Shown: positions 1 to 6,245, numbered from the stretch's first letter. The stretch: DNA of 9,936 nucleotides from an uncultured Oscillospiraceae bacterium (GCA_910588935.1 CAJUSM010000069.1:1-9936); one strand, 5' to 3'. Notes: generated from the letters alone by a model not told the origin. Numbers and translations are program-made.

Positions 1-213
1 CTTTCTACCTTAGACCTGGTCGCTTTTGTCTCTGCTTGGGCGGAGCAGTAGTGGGTTTCCATCTGGCTGTACGCTGCGTATTCCTTTATCTGTTTCCCCC
101 ATCTGTGGGAATGTTCGGACGGAAGATATTATGGCAAAACGGCCTTTTGCAGGGAGTGTCAAAAATCAGGCGCTTATAGGGATGCGTGAAAAATTGGTTA
201 GGGTTCGGGACGG
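1..213. other. Non-coding stretch, no supported feature
   Basis: No reading frame here has a convincing ribosome binding site, recognisable protein composition or domain on either strand. The open frames that exist run through the hairpins further right and look accidental. The region may be the 3' flank of a gene outside the window, since a possible rightward terminator follows at 214-237. Confidence 0.4.
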
Positions 214-237
214 TCGGGATTGCATTCCGAGTTTTTT
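214..237 (+). terminator. Possible intrinsic terminator
   Basis: TCGGGA (214-219) can pair with TTCCGA (225-230), one pair being G-T, around a 5-nt loop. A run of six T follows at 232-237. The stem is short, so this is a modest candidate. It would end a rightward transcript coming from beyond the left edge, or belong to the structured block that follows. Confidence 0.4.
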
Positions 238-250
238 AAAAATCTTATAA

Positions 251-434
251 GTCCTTCGGCAAGGACGAGACCTTGGGGCTATGGTCTCGCTGCCGGCTCG
301 GGTGCTGTGTGCCAGTGGCACGCGTCCAGCACCGGCCGGGGCGGCGGCGCGGACCGGGTCAGAACGGTTTACACTGGAGGCCTCCCCCTAAACCCCGCGG
401 CCTTGAGAAAGGCAAGACTTCGCTTCGCGAAGTC
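251..434. other. GC-rich cluster of strong hairpins, function unknown
   Basis: Five hairpins follow one another. GTCCTT/AAGGAC closes a CGGC tetraloop (251-266). GAGACC/GGTCTC spans 267-288. A composite stem at 293-339 has CCGGC/GCCGG, then GGTGCTG/CAGCACC, then GTGCC/GGCAC around AGT. GGTTTA/TAAACC encloses a GGAGGCCTCC palindrome (366-394). AGACTTCGC/GCGAAGTCT closes a TTC loop (414-434). Base composition is clearly richer in GC than the flanks. I looked for RNase P, SRP, tmRNA and 6S signatures and recognise none. It could be a structured RNA, or the end or transfer origin of a mobile element; strand is undecided. Confidence 0.4.
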
Positions 435-538
435 TGCGAAACTTTTCCCATTTTCTCACGGCATCTGAGAGCTGCGTTTTTTCTTCTCTCGCTTACCTTT
501 ATCCCCCCGTTTGGACACTCCCTTCATCTGCCGCCCAA

Positions 539-567
539 TTGACTTTTCATGATACATATGATATCCT
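539..567 (+). promoter_or_regulatory. Candidate promoter of rubrerythrin
   Basis: TTGACT (539-544) lies 17 bp before TATCCT (562-567). The -35 is good and the -10 is weak. GATA and TATC halves form a short imperfect inverted repeat at 551-565 inside the spacer, which might be an operator, but it does not clearly match a PerR box. The gene starts about 33 nt downstream. Confidence 0.4.
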
Positions 568-599
568 TACCTAAAATACACTTCAGAAAGGATTTTCTT

Positions 600-1139
600 A
601 TGGATTTCCCAACAAGCAAAACCGCGGAAAACCTCCGCACAGCCCTGGCCGGTGAATCAATCGCTAGAAATAAGTATACCTATTTTGCCCAGGCCGCCCG
701 GGCAAATGGCCATAACGATGTGGCAGACGCTTTTGAACAGATGGCCAAAAACGAGATGATGCACGCTAAGTTTTGGTTTGAACAGCTTTATGGCAAGCCA
801 GAAGATACTGCCAAATGTATTGCCCAAGCTGCCCAAGGAGAATATGGCGAATGGCACGACATGTATCCAGACTTTGCCCGGCAGGCTAGGGAAGAGGGCT
901 TTGAAGAACTGGCCGTAATGTTTGAAAAAGTGGCGGATATTGAACGCACCCATGAAAACCGCTTTTTGACCCTTTTAGCCAAGCAAGACGCGGTTTCGAC
1001 AGCTGCCAAGCCCCAGCCCAAGCAGAAGAAGGAGGGCTATCGCTGCCAGTTCTGCGGCGCAATTTTTGAAAACAGGCCAGATGTTTGCGATACCTGCGGG
1101 GCCATTGGCGCCTTTGAGTACGTGGAGTATTACGAATAA
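600..1139 (+). CDS. rbr: Rubrerythrin
   Basis: Cytoplasmic non-haem iron protein that reduces hydrogen peroxide using electrons from NAD(P)H-linked rubredoxin reductases, protecting anaerobes from oxygen. The 179-residue protein has a ferritin-like four-helix domain (about 1-130). Its likely di-iron ligands are E19, E52, H55, E81, E84, E115 and H118, in the family's spacing (ExxH pairs and a GEYGEW segment). A rubredoxin-like FeS4 domain at the C terminus has CxxC at 149-152 and CxxC at 163-166. The start at 600 follows AGAAAGGA at 7-8 nt. An in-frame ATG at 549 overlaps the promoter candidate and would add 17 residues unlike the family, so I rejected it. The gene is monocistronic, ending before a strong terminator. 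Confidence 0.97.
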   Translation: MDFPTSKTAENLRTALAGESIARNKYTYFAQAARANGHNDVADAFEQMAKNEMMHAKFWFEQLYGKPEDTAKCIAQAAQGEYGEWHDMYPDFARQAREEGFEELAVMFEKVADIERTHENRFLTLLAKQDAVSTAAKPQPKQKKEGYRCQFCGAIFENRPDVCDTCGAIGAFEYVEYYE

Positions 1140-1162
1140 GAAGGATACAGCGGAATCTACAT

Positions 1163-1213
1163 AAAAAAACCAACGGGCATTCCAGGAGTTTCTCCTTGCC
1201 TGTTGGTTTTTTT
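1163..1213. terminator. Bidirectional terminator between rubrerythrin and HIT gene
   Basis: ACCAACGGGCA and TGCCTGTTGGT form a long stem (one mismatch-type pair) with an inner AGGAG/CTCCT helix. It is preceded by seven A and followed by seven T, so it should work on both strands: for rubrerythrin from the left and the HIT gene from the right. Confidence 0.9.
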
Positions 1214-1257
1214 GCCGCGTATCGCCGTAACGCATCACTTATAGTAAGCACATTTGA

Positions 1258-1368
1258 GAATCGGTATCTACCGACTCTTAAATAGGCGGCATAGCCGCCA
1301 GTTCAAAGGGAACTTTGTTTCTTCTGGCTCGCGTTCACTCTATGCGTTTGGGCTGTGTCGTTTCGCCC
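1258..1368. repeat. Cluster of short hairpins in convergent intergenic region
   Basis: Four stems lie between the shared terminator and the HIT stop codon. They are TCGGTA/TACCGA (1261-1274), GGCGGC/GCCGCC around ATA (1285-1299), GCCAG/CTGGC (1297-1328) enclosing CAAAG/CTTTG around GGAA (1304-1317), and GGGC/GCCC (1350-1368). None has a U-tract. They could be 3'-UTR structure of the HIT transcript or a dispersed palindromic repeat. I do not recognise a named family. Confidence 0.35.
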
Positions 1369-1379
1369 AGCTTAGGGTC

Positions 1380-1733
1380 TCAGTTTGCTGGATAAGGGGG
1401 CCATCCCATCTTTTTTCCGCCCAACATGTGGAAATGAAGATGCTGAACGCTCTGCATCCCATCCTCTCCACAGTTGTTCACAACGCGGAATCCATTGTCC
1501 AGTCTCAGCTCTTTGGCCAGCTTAGCAGCCACCTCGAAGATGTGGGCCACTAAGGCGCTGTTTTCGGGAGTAATCTCCGCTGCCGAAGCAATATGGGCCT
1601 TCGGAATGAGGAGCACATGGGTGGGAGCCTGGGGCTCCAAATCTTTAAACGCCAGAACAATGTCATCCTCGTAAACCTTTGTGGAGGGGATTTCCCCTGC
1701 CGCTATCTTGCAAAAAATGCAGTCAGACATCAT
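1380..1733 (-). CDS. HIT-family (HINT-like) nucleotide hydrolase/transferase
   Basis: Histidine-triad protein of the HINT branch, small cytoplasmic dimers that hydrolyse adenosine 5'-phosphoramidates and related AMP conjugates. The 117-residue chain is the usual length. N-terminal CIFCKIxxGEIP (5-16) carries the Cys pair often seen in bacterial members. The catalytic triad motif HLHFH is at 98-102, just before the family's C-terminal LGG segment and a WPP ending. AGGAG sits 6 nt ahead of the first of two adjacent ATG codons; the second (MSD) is equally possible. It stands alone on the minus strand, downstream of the decayed zone that follows alaS, and shares a terminator with rubrerythrin. 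The exact substrate cannot be told from sequence. Confidence 0.95.
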   Translation of the reverse strand: MMSDCIFCKIAAGEIPSTKVYEDDIVLAFKDLEPQAPTHVLLIPKAHIASAAEITPENSALVAHIFEVAAKLAKELRLDNGFRVVNNCGEDGMQSVQHLHFHMLGGKKMGWPPYPAN

Positions 1734-1832
1734 TTCACACTCCTTTATATTATCTAAAAATTATCCTTCTTCTGCTGCCACACTTGTTCCCAAGCCCGCA
1801 AGGGCCATGCATACCTCTGACCGGTCCATAAA

Positions 1833-1955
1833 TTAAGACACCGCCACGCGCTGGCAATGAGAGCATTCTTTATATCCCGCCAGCAGATACAGAATATTGC
1901 TTACCGCCATCCTTCGGGTCTCTTTGTTCGCCACAAAAGATTCCAGAACCAGGCA
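1833..1955 (-). pseudogene. Orphan reading-frame fragment, unknown
   Basis: This 40-codon open stretch has normal protein-like composition: it reads ETRRMAVSNILYLLAGYKEC, followed by SHCQRV and a stop at 1833. It has no start codon or ribosome binding site, and a stop codon lies directly upstream in frame. It looks like the tail of a gene whose front has been lost. It may belong to the same lost gene as the P-loop stump at 2045-2140, with the repeat-like segment between them, but I recognise no family and the link is speculative. Confidence 0.3.
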
Positions 1956-2066
1956 CTAGGGCTTGTTTGAAAAATCGCAAACACCGTCTTTTTGCCCTGT
2001 CCGGGCGGATTTGTGTGTCGAAAATCCTCGTAATACGAAAGTATTTACTTGCGGTTTTCTTCGTCA
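1956..2066. repeat. Imperfect inverted-repeat segment, possible MITE-like element
   Basis: The segment is centred on GAAA near 2038-2041. GTAATAC on one side faces GTATTTAC on the other, and further out GAAAA faces TTTTC. The left part also has GCCC/GGGC around a short loop. The segment separates two gene fragments and has no coding character. Its left end (TAGGGCTTGTTTGAAAAATC) resembles, from memory only, dispersed intergenic repeats of gut Clostridia. A genome-wide copy count would settle it. Confidence 0.35.
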
Positions 2067-2140
2067 AACCGCACCAGCCTGCCCACAGTGGTCTTACCCG
2101 CGCCCATGGGCCCGTTCAGAAAAACACCTTGTTTCCCGCT
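2045..2140 (-). pseudogene. 5' remnant of a P-loop nucleotide-kinase gene
   Basis: Starting within the alaS stop codon, one frame reads GVFLNGPMGAGKTTVGRLV and stops 8 codons later. This is a perfect Walker A motif (GPMGAGKT) in the context typical of the first strand and helix of shikimate-kinase/AAA-type small kinases. No start codon precedes it in a sensible place, and nothing of the remaining roughly 150 residues follows: the sequence passes straight into the inverted-repeat segment. I read it as the stump of a gene that once followed alaS and was cut by a deletion or insertion. The parent family is not certain. Confidence 0.55.
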
Positions 2141-4770
2141 TATCCAATTTGCTCTTTCACCAGCTCCGGCACCGCGGCCAGGGCCTCATCCAGCTTGGTT
2201 TGGTCCTTTGCCCCGGCCATGGCAAAGTCTGGCTTGCCGCCGCCATTGCCTCCTGTGAGCTGGGCCACTGCCTTTACCAATACCCCGGCTTTCAGCCCCT
2301 TCTCTTGGGCAGGCTTATTGCAGGCCGCTGCCAAAGTAGCCTTTCCGCCGCTAACACCGGCAAATACCGCTGCCACAGGCTCGGCGCTTTCCTTTACCTT
2401 ATCGCAAAGGGCCCGGAGGGCGTCGCTGCCTGTGCCAGAAAGCAGGGCGAATACCACCTTAACGCCCTCTACGGACTGGGCGTTTTGGAACACCCCAGCC
2501 AAGTTGGCCGAAGCTACCTTGGCGTTAAGGGTCTCAATGGTTCTATCCTTCTCCTTTAGCTCTGCCATCACCTGTTTGGCCCGGGCAGGCAGCTCCATGG
2601 GATTCATTACCTTCATAACCTGGGCGGTTTCCCGCAGGGCGTTTAGGTGCATTCCCAGCTGGTCCAGCACGCCAAAGCCTGTAACGCCCTCAATCCGGCG
2701 GACACCAGAGGCCACAGAAGACTCGGAAGAAATCTTAAACAGTCCCAGCTGGGCGGTATTGCTCACATGCGTGCCCCCGCAAAGCTCCCGGGAGAAGCCG
2801 TCTGTTACAGAAACCACCCGGACCACATCCCCGTACTTCTCGCCGAACAGAGCCATTGCCCCCAGCTTTCTGGCCTCCGCAATGGGCATTTCCTTTGCCT
2901 CTATCGGTACAGCCATGAGAATTTCTTCATTGACCTGGGCCTCTACCTGGATTAGCTCCTCTGGGCTGAGGGCAGAAAAATGGGTAAAGTCAAAGCGTAC
3001 ATGGCGCTCGTTCACCAGCTGGCCGGCCTGCTCCACATGGTCGCCCAAAACCTTGCGCAGGGCAGCCTGAAGCAGGTGGGCGGCAGTGTGGTTGCGCATA
3101 ATGGCCCGGCGCCGGGCGCTGTCTGCCAGAACCGTTACCTCCATACCTTCGCTTACCGTACCCTCTTCTACTACAGCACGGTGCAGGAAAACACCTTCAT
3201 GCCGGGTCACATCGATAACACCAACGCTTAGGCCTGGCGCCTCTAGGGTGCCGCTGTCCCCAACCTGGCCGCCGCTTTCCCCATAAAGTGGGGTGCTATC
3301 CAGCACAATAGAGACCTCGTCTCCCTCCCCGGCGCTGGCAATCCTCTCTCCGTTTTGAATAATGGCCAGGACTTTTCCTGTATGGGAAAGGGTGTTGTAG
3401 CCTACAAACTCAGTGGCGGGAAGGCCAGAGGCAGCGCCTCCCTCCCCCTTCCAGGCGTCAGCCCCGGCGTCCTTCCGGGCACTGCGGGCCCGCTCCTTTT
3501 GCTGGCGCATCAGCTCCCGGAAACGGTCCTCATCTACCTCCATGCCTCGTTCAGCCAGGATTTCCCGGGTTAAGTCCAGAGGAAAACCAAAGGTATCGTT
3601 TAGCGTAAAGGCGCTTTCGCCAGAGAAAACCTTGGAATCGGCTTTGTCAATAAACTCAGTTAGCATAGCCATGCCCTGGTCAATGGTGCGGTTAAAGCTA
3701 TCCTCCTCAAACGCCACCACCTTGCGGATGGTCTCCCGCTTTTCCCGAAGCTCTGGGTAAGCTTGGCCGTTTTCCTGAATCACGGTTTCTACCACATCCT
3801 GAAGGAAGGGGCGCTGTACCCCAAGGAGCCGGCCGTGGCGGGCTGCCCGGCGGAGCAGGCGGCGGAGCACATAGCCCCTGCCCTCGTTGGAGGGCAGGAC
3901 GCCGTCGCCGATCATAAACACCACAGAACGCATGTGGTCAGTGATAATGCGCAGGGAAATATCGGTTTTCTCGTTTGCGCCGTACTTTACGCCAGATATT
4001 TCACTGATCTTATCCATAATCTTCTGCACGGTGTCCACTAAAAACAGGTTATCCACACCCTGCATTACGCAAGCCAAGCGCTCCATGCCCATGCCGGTAT
4101 CTATATTCTTCTGCACCAGCTCTGTGTAGTTGCCTTGGCCATCGCTGTTGAACTGGGAGAATACCAGGTTCCAGATCTCTACATAGCGGTCGCATTCACA
4201 GCCTACGCCACAGGTGGGCTTGCCGCAGCCGTGCTCTTCGCCCCGGTCGAAGTAGATTTCTGAAGAGGGGCCGCAGGGACCGCTGCCATGTTCCCAAAAG
4301 TTATCCTCCCTGCCCATACGCTTCATGTGGCTTTCCGGCACGCCAATCTCCTGGGTCCAGATATTCCAGGCCTCGTCATCGGTTTCAAAAACCGTGACAT
4401 ACAGCTTGTCCTTAGGCAGCTCTAGCACCTGGGTGAAAAATTCCCAAGCCCAGGTAATGGCCTCCCGCTTGAAATAGTCCCCAAACGAAAAGTTGCCCAG
4501 CATCTCGAAGAACGTGCCGTGGCGGTCTGTAATGCCTACACTGTCAATGTCTGGGGTACGAATGCACTTTTGACAGGTGGTCACCCGGCGGCGGGGCGGC
4601 TCCACCTCTCCGGTAAAGTACTTCTTCATTGGCGCCATACCAGCGCCTATGAGCAAAAGACTGTTGTCCCCCTGAGGGATTAGGGAGTAGCTAGGCAGGC
4701 GCAGGTGGTTCTTGCTCTCAAAAAAGGCCAAAAATTTCTCTCTTAGTTCGTTAAGGCCGGTCCATTCCAT
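2140..4770 (-). CDS. alaS: Alanyl-tRNA synthetase
   Basis: Cytoplasmic class II synthetase that activates alanine with ATP, charges tRNA-Ala and clears mischarged Ser/Gly-tRNA-Ala. The full-length 876-residue protein starts MEWTGLNELREKFLAFFESK. The catalytic core includes RTPDIDSVGITDRHGTFFEM (71-90) and LGNFSFGDYFK (91-101). The SNEGRGYVLRRLLRRAARHG segment (294-313) belongs to the tRNA-recognition domain. The editing domain keeps all four zinc/active-site ligands: HTAAH (561-565) and CGGTH (664-668). The C-Ala domain ends with the glycine-rich GGNGGGKPDFAMAG (840-853). AGGAG lies about 9 nt before the ATG. Only 16 nt separate it from the GNAT remnant upstream, with no terminator or promoter seen between them, so it is probably the last gene of the T-box operon. 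Confidence 0.98.
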   Translation of the reverse strand: MEWTGLNELREKFLAFFESKNHLRLPSYSLIPQGDNSLLLIGAGMAPMKKYFTGEVEPPRRRVTTCQKCIRTPDIDSVGITDRHGTFFEMLGNFSFGDYFKREAITWAWEFFTQVLELPKDKLYVTVFETDDEAWNIWTQEIGVPESHMKRMGREDNFWEHGSGPCGPSSEIYFDRGEEHGCGKPTCGVGCECDRYVEIWNLVFSQFNSDGQGNYTELVQKNIDTGMGMERLACVMQGVDNLFLVDTVQKIMDKISEISGVKYGANEKTDISLRIITDHMRSVVFMIGDGVLPSNEGRGYVLRRLLRRAARHGRLLGVQRPFLQDVVETVIQENGQAYPELREKRETIRKVVAFEEDSFNRTIDQGMAMLTEFIDKADSKVFSGESAFTLNDTFGFPLDLTREILAERGMEVDEDRFRELMRQQKERARSARKDAGADAWKGEGGAASGLPATEFVGYNTLSHTGKVLAIIQNGERIASAGEGDEVSIVLDSTPLYGESGGQVGDSGTLEAPGLSVGVIDVTRHEGVFLHRAVVEEGTVSEGMEVTVLADSARRRAIMRNHTAAHLLQAALRKVLGDHVEQAGQLVNERHVRFDFTHFSALSPEELIQVEAQVNEEILMAVPIEAKEMPIAEARKLGAMALFGEKYGDVVRVVSVTDGFSRELCGGTHVSNTAQLGLFKISSESSVASGVRRIEGVTGFGVLDQLGMHLNALRETAQVMKVMNPMELPARAKQVMAELKEKDRTIETLNAKVASANLAGVFQNAQSVEGVKVVFALLSGTGSDALRALCDKVKESAEPVAAVFAGVSGGKATLAAACNKPAQEKGLKAGVLVKAVAQLTGGNGGGKPDFAMAGAKDQTKLDEALAAVPELVKEQIG

Positions 4771-4786
4771 TGTAATCGTCTCCTTT

Positions 4787-5163
4787 TTATTTTTCTGGTT
4801 TTCTGCGAAGCCCCTCTTTACAGAGCAGCCTCATTTCTTCCATATGGTCCTCAACAACCCCGGGTTCCATAAAGCCAGCGGAATGACACAGATGCTTTGC
4901 GGCTGTGTTTTCCCAGGGCCAAGCCGATGTATACTTCCTTTGTGCCAAAAGTCTCTTTCAAATACCAAAGGGCCAGCCAAGCATCGCGAGTCCCGCTGGG
5001 GAGCCCTGCCGCGCATATGGCAAAGGGTAAGGCAGTGTTTATAGGCCCGGGCCTGAGCTAGGGCTTGGGCCGTGTGGACACAAAGGCTTTCTTGCGACTC
5101 TGAAACCCGCAGCTCTAAAATTTCTTTCAGGATATCTCTATGGATTTTTCTCAGCTCCGCCAT
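4787..5163 (-). pseudogene. GNAT N-acetyltransferase pseudogene
   Basis: The first frame reads MAELRKIHRDILKEILELRV, then SESQES and ALAQARAYKHCLTL, a good match to the N terminus of spermidine-type GNAT acetyltransferases. A frame change near 5027 then gives PFAICAAGLPSG, the next gives GLAMLGWPFGI, another gives KETFGTKEVYIGLAL, and a further one gives ENTAAKHLCHSAGF followed by MEPGVVEDHMEEMRLLCKEG to a TAA at 4787. The last two pieces are the standard C-terminal GNAT strand-loop-helix (normally NxxAxxLYxxxGF). The central part with the acetyl-CoA-binding RxxGxG/A motif is missing. With at least three frame changes and this deletion, the gene cannot make an active enzyme. It overlaps the kinase gene end by 26 bp. 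The 110-codon frame from 5163 to 4831 is what would actually be translated. Confidence 0.8.
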
Positions 5164-5707
5164 ATGCCCTGCCTAAATTGGCTGGTTTTTCCCAAAACTC
5201 CAACTCCAGATCCACCTGATAGCTTTCATCAATGAGAATATACCCCAGTTCTTTTTCCCTGCACTGGCGGAAGTTCTCCTCGTTCTCACCAATCAGGGCC
5301 TCTTTGTTCAAGCTGTCTTTCTGCCTTGCCTCAATTACATTGCCAAAACGGAAAATCTCCTCCCAATGGGTTTCTATATACTGCCCGGTCATAACGAGAC
5401 AGGTATAGCGGATCTCTTGAAGATAGGTCCCCTCAAAGTCCGCCTGCCAATCGAAGGGAATATAGCAACCCTCCACCACCAGGTTCTGGTGGTTTTCAAT
5501 GGCGGTTTTCACCATTTCTCGGACAATGGGCCAGAGATAGGCAGCGAGCTCCCGATCATCCTCAGGGGTAAGCTGGGTTTGGCCGCTGCGGATAAGGCCC
5601 ATTTTTAGATGGTCTATAGAAAGGTATGGGTAGCGGTACTTTTCCAGCAATCGCTGGGCAAGGGCGGTTTTGCCGGTATGCGTGGCCCCAGCAATCAGAA
5701 CAATCAT
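5138..5707 (-). CDS. P-loop nucleotide kinase-like protein (AAA/zeta-toxin-like)
   Basis: Small cytoplasmic P-loop phosphotransferase of 189 residues. Walker A is GATHTGKT (7-14) at the extreme N terminus. A hydrophobic strand ending in acid, NLVVEGCYIP (75-84), fits Walker B. The DHLKMGLIR segment (32-40) sits where zeta-toxin-like and nucleoside kinases bind their acceptor, and R40, R126 or R150 could serve as lid arginines. The substrate is unknown: such proteins are annotated variously as adenylate-kinase-like, 2-phosphoglycerate-kinase-like or AAA ATPase. The ATG at 5707 follows GGAGGA, with 3 nt from the stop of the upstream 24-aa gene, so translation is probably coupled. Its 3' end overlaps the GNAT remnant. 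Being inside a T-box operon, it should rise when the sensed tRNA is uncharged. Confidence 0.85.
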   Translation of the reverse strand: MIVLIAGATHTGKTALAQRLLEKYRYPYLSIDHLKMGLIRSGQTQLTPEDDRELAAYLWPIVREMVKTAIENHQNLVVEGCYIPFDWQADFEGTYLQEIRYTCLVMTGQYIETHWEEIFRFGNVIEARQKDSLNKEALIGENEENFRQCREKELGYILIDESYQVDLELEFWEKPANLGRAYGGAEKNP

Positions 5708-5710
5708 CTC

Positions 5711-5785
5711 TTAGTCCTCCTCTTTTAGGGACTCCATGCCCATAGCCGTCAGCTCTAGGGCAAGCTGGGCAACGGCCCCTTTCAT
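5711..5785 (-). CDS. 24-residue peptide between membrane peptide and kinase
   Basis: Short gene encoding MKGAVAQLALELTAMG and then MESLKEED. Support is contextual. GGAGGG lies 7 nt before the ATG. The start overlaps the stop of the preceding 42-aa gene as ATGA, and its own stop is 3 nt before the kinase start. The peptide is acidic at its end and could form one amphipathic helix. It has no recognised family. It may act as a peptide, or only as a coupling leader for the kinase. Without the overlap and binding site I would not have called it. Confidence 0.5.
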   Translation of the reverse strand: MKGAVAQLALELTAMGMESLKEED

Positions 5786-5910
5786 ATAGATTCCCTCCTT
5801 TTACAAAACGCGGCTACAAATTCCACGGCCCACACAATGGCCAGCAGGCGGGCCAAGGCCCAGGCCGTGCCAAGGGCAAGGCGGATAAGGCCCAAAAGCA
5901 ACTTTTTCAT
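5782..5910 (-). CDS. 42-residue single-pass membrane peptide, first gene of T-box operon
   Basis: Encodes MKKLLLGLIRLALGTAWALA followed by RLLAIVWAVEFVAAF and the basic tail CKRRESI. It has a positively charged start, a hydrophobic helix of about 30 residues broken by single arginines (10, 21), and a basic C terminus, so it is probably a membrane or membrane-surface peptide. AGGAGGT lies about 10 nt before the ATG at 5910, right after the T-box terminator. Longer in-frame starts run back into the terminator hairpin and lack a ribosome binding site. Its TGA overlaps the next ATG. Function is unknown; the shape resembles small regulatory or toxin-like peptides, but no homology is recognised. 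Confidence 0.65.
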   Translation of the reverse strand: MKKLLLGLIRLALGTAWALARLLAIVWAVEFVAAFCKRRESI

Positions 5911-5928
5911 CCTGTTCTCAACCTCCTG

Positions 5929-5969
5929 AAAAAAGATAAGCATGCCTGTCCCTATTGGGACGGGCATGC
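5929..5969 (-). terminator. T-box attenuator terminator
   Basis: On the minus strand GCATGCC and GTCCC pair with GGGAC and GGCATGC around AATA, followed by TTATCTTTTTT. The 5' arm overlaps the bases next to the T-box sequence at 5971-5984, so antiterminator and terminator exclude each other, as expected of a T-box attenuator. Confidence 0.9.
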
Positions 5970-6209
5970 CCGCGGTACCACCCAAATTGCCAGAGAAACC
6001 CCAAGGGGCATCCTCTTAGCCAGCTTTTGCCGTTAACGCCTGGTACGCCGCCGCTCCTCGCGGCAGAAGCGCAAGACTTTTCTCGGGGAAGTCTTTTGGA
6101 GCGGCCCGAACCCTTTTCCCAAGCGGCTTGCACCCCCCGCCGTCTCTCTGGATGGGAACGGCCCCATAGGAGCCGCAAGGAACGTCTTCTCCACGCTGAA
6201 ATTCATTAT
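5929..6209 (-). promoter_or_regulatory. T-box riboswitch leader (controls alaS operon)
   Basis: Read on the minus strand, the hallmark T-box GGGTGGTACCGCG (5971-5983) is followed by the terminator stem. Upstream, the distal Stem I elements AGAGAG (6144-6149) and GGTGCAAGCC (6125-6134) are present. They sit on the helix TTCCCA/TGGGAA (6153-6158 with 6116-6121), and a lower helix GCGGCTC/GGGCCGC can form. AAGACTT/AAGTCTT (6089-6095 with 6073-6079) probably makes Stem III. T-box leaders bind a cognate uncharged tRNA and then allow read-through. alaS at the end of the operon predicts tRNA-Ala, but I could not place a GCN specifier with confidence: the 3' side of the most likely specifier loop reads AAGGGTTC. 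Confidence 0.93.
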
Positions 6210-6216
6210 GGGAAAC

Positions 6217-6245
6217 AGTATACCGCGATTTTTCCTGTTTGTCAA
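6217..6245 (-). promoter_or_regulatory. Promoter of T-box/alaS operon
   Basis: On the minus strand TTGACA (6240-6245) is separated by exactly 17 bp from TATACT (6217-6222), nearly the sigma-A consensus. The start point is predicted near 6209, just ahead of the first T-box helices. Confidence 0.88.

Noticed and set aside
26..542. Three overlapping plus-strand open frames of 74-89 codons
   Set aside because: They run through strong hairpins, lack ribosome binding sites and have Arg/Pro/Gly-rich composition typical of non-coding GC-rich DNA.
1297..1317. GTTCAAAG resembling a tRNA T-arm
   Set aside because: No acceptor stem, D-arm or anticodon arm can be drawn around it.
2051..2072. GCGGTTT/AAACCGC hairpin just downstream of alaS as its terminator
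   Set aside because: No U-tract follows on the minus strand, and the hairpin overlaps the kinase stump and inverted-repeat segment. I found no convincing terminator for alaS.
1967..3070. Long open frame (over 360 codons) on the plus strand, opposite alaS
   Set aside because: It is antisense to clearly conserved alaS codons, has low-complexity Ser/Ala/Pro composition and no ribosome binding site. It is a by-product of GC-rich codon use in alaS.
5782..5985. Longer start for the 42-aa membrane peptide (67 aa)
   Set aside because: The extra N-terminal part is encoded by the T-box antiterminator/terminator hairpin and has no ribosome binding site; the ATG at 5910 has a strong one.
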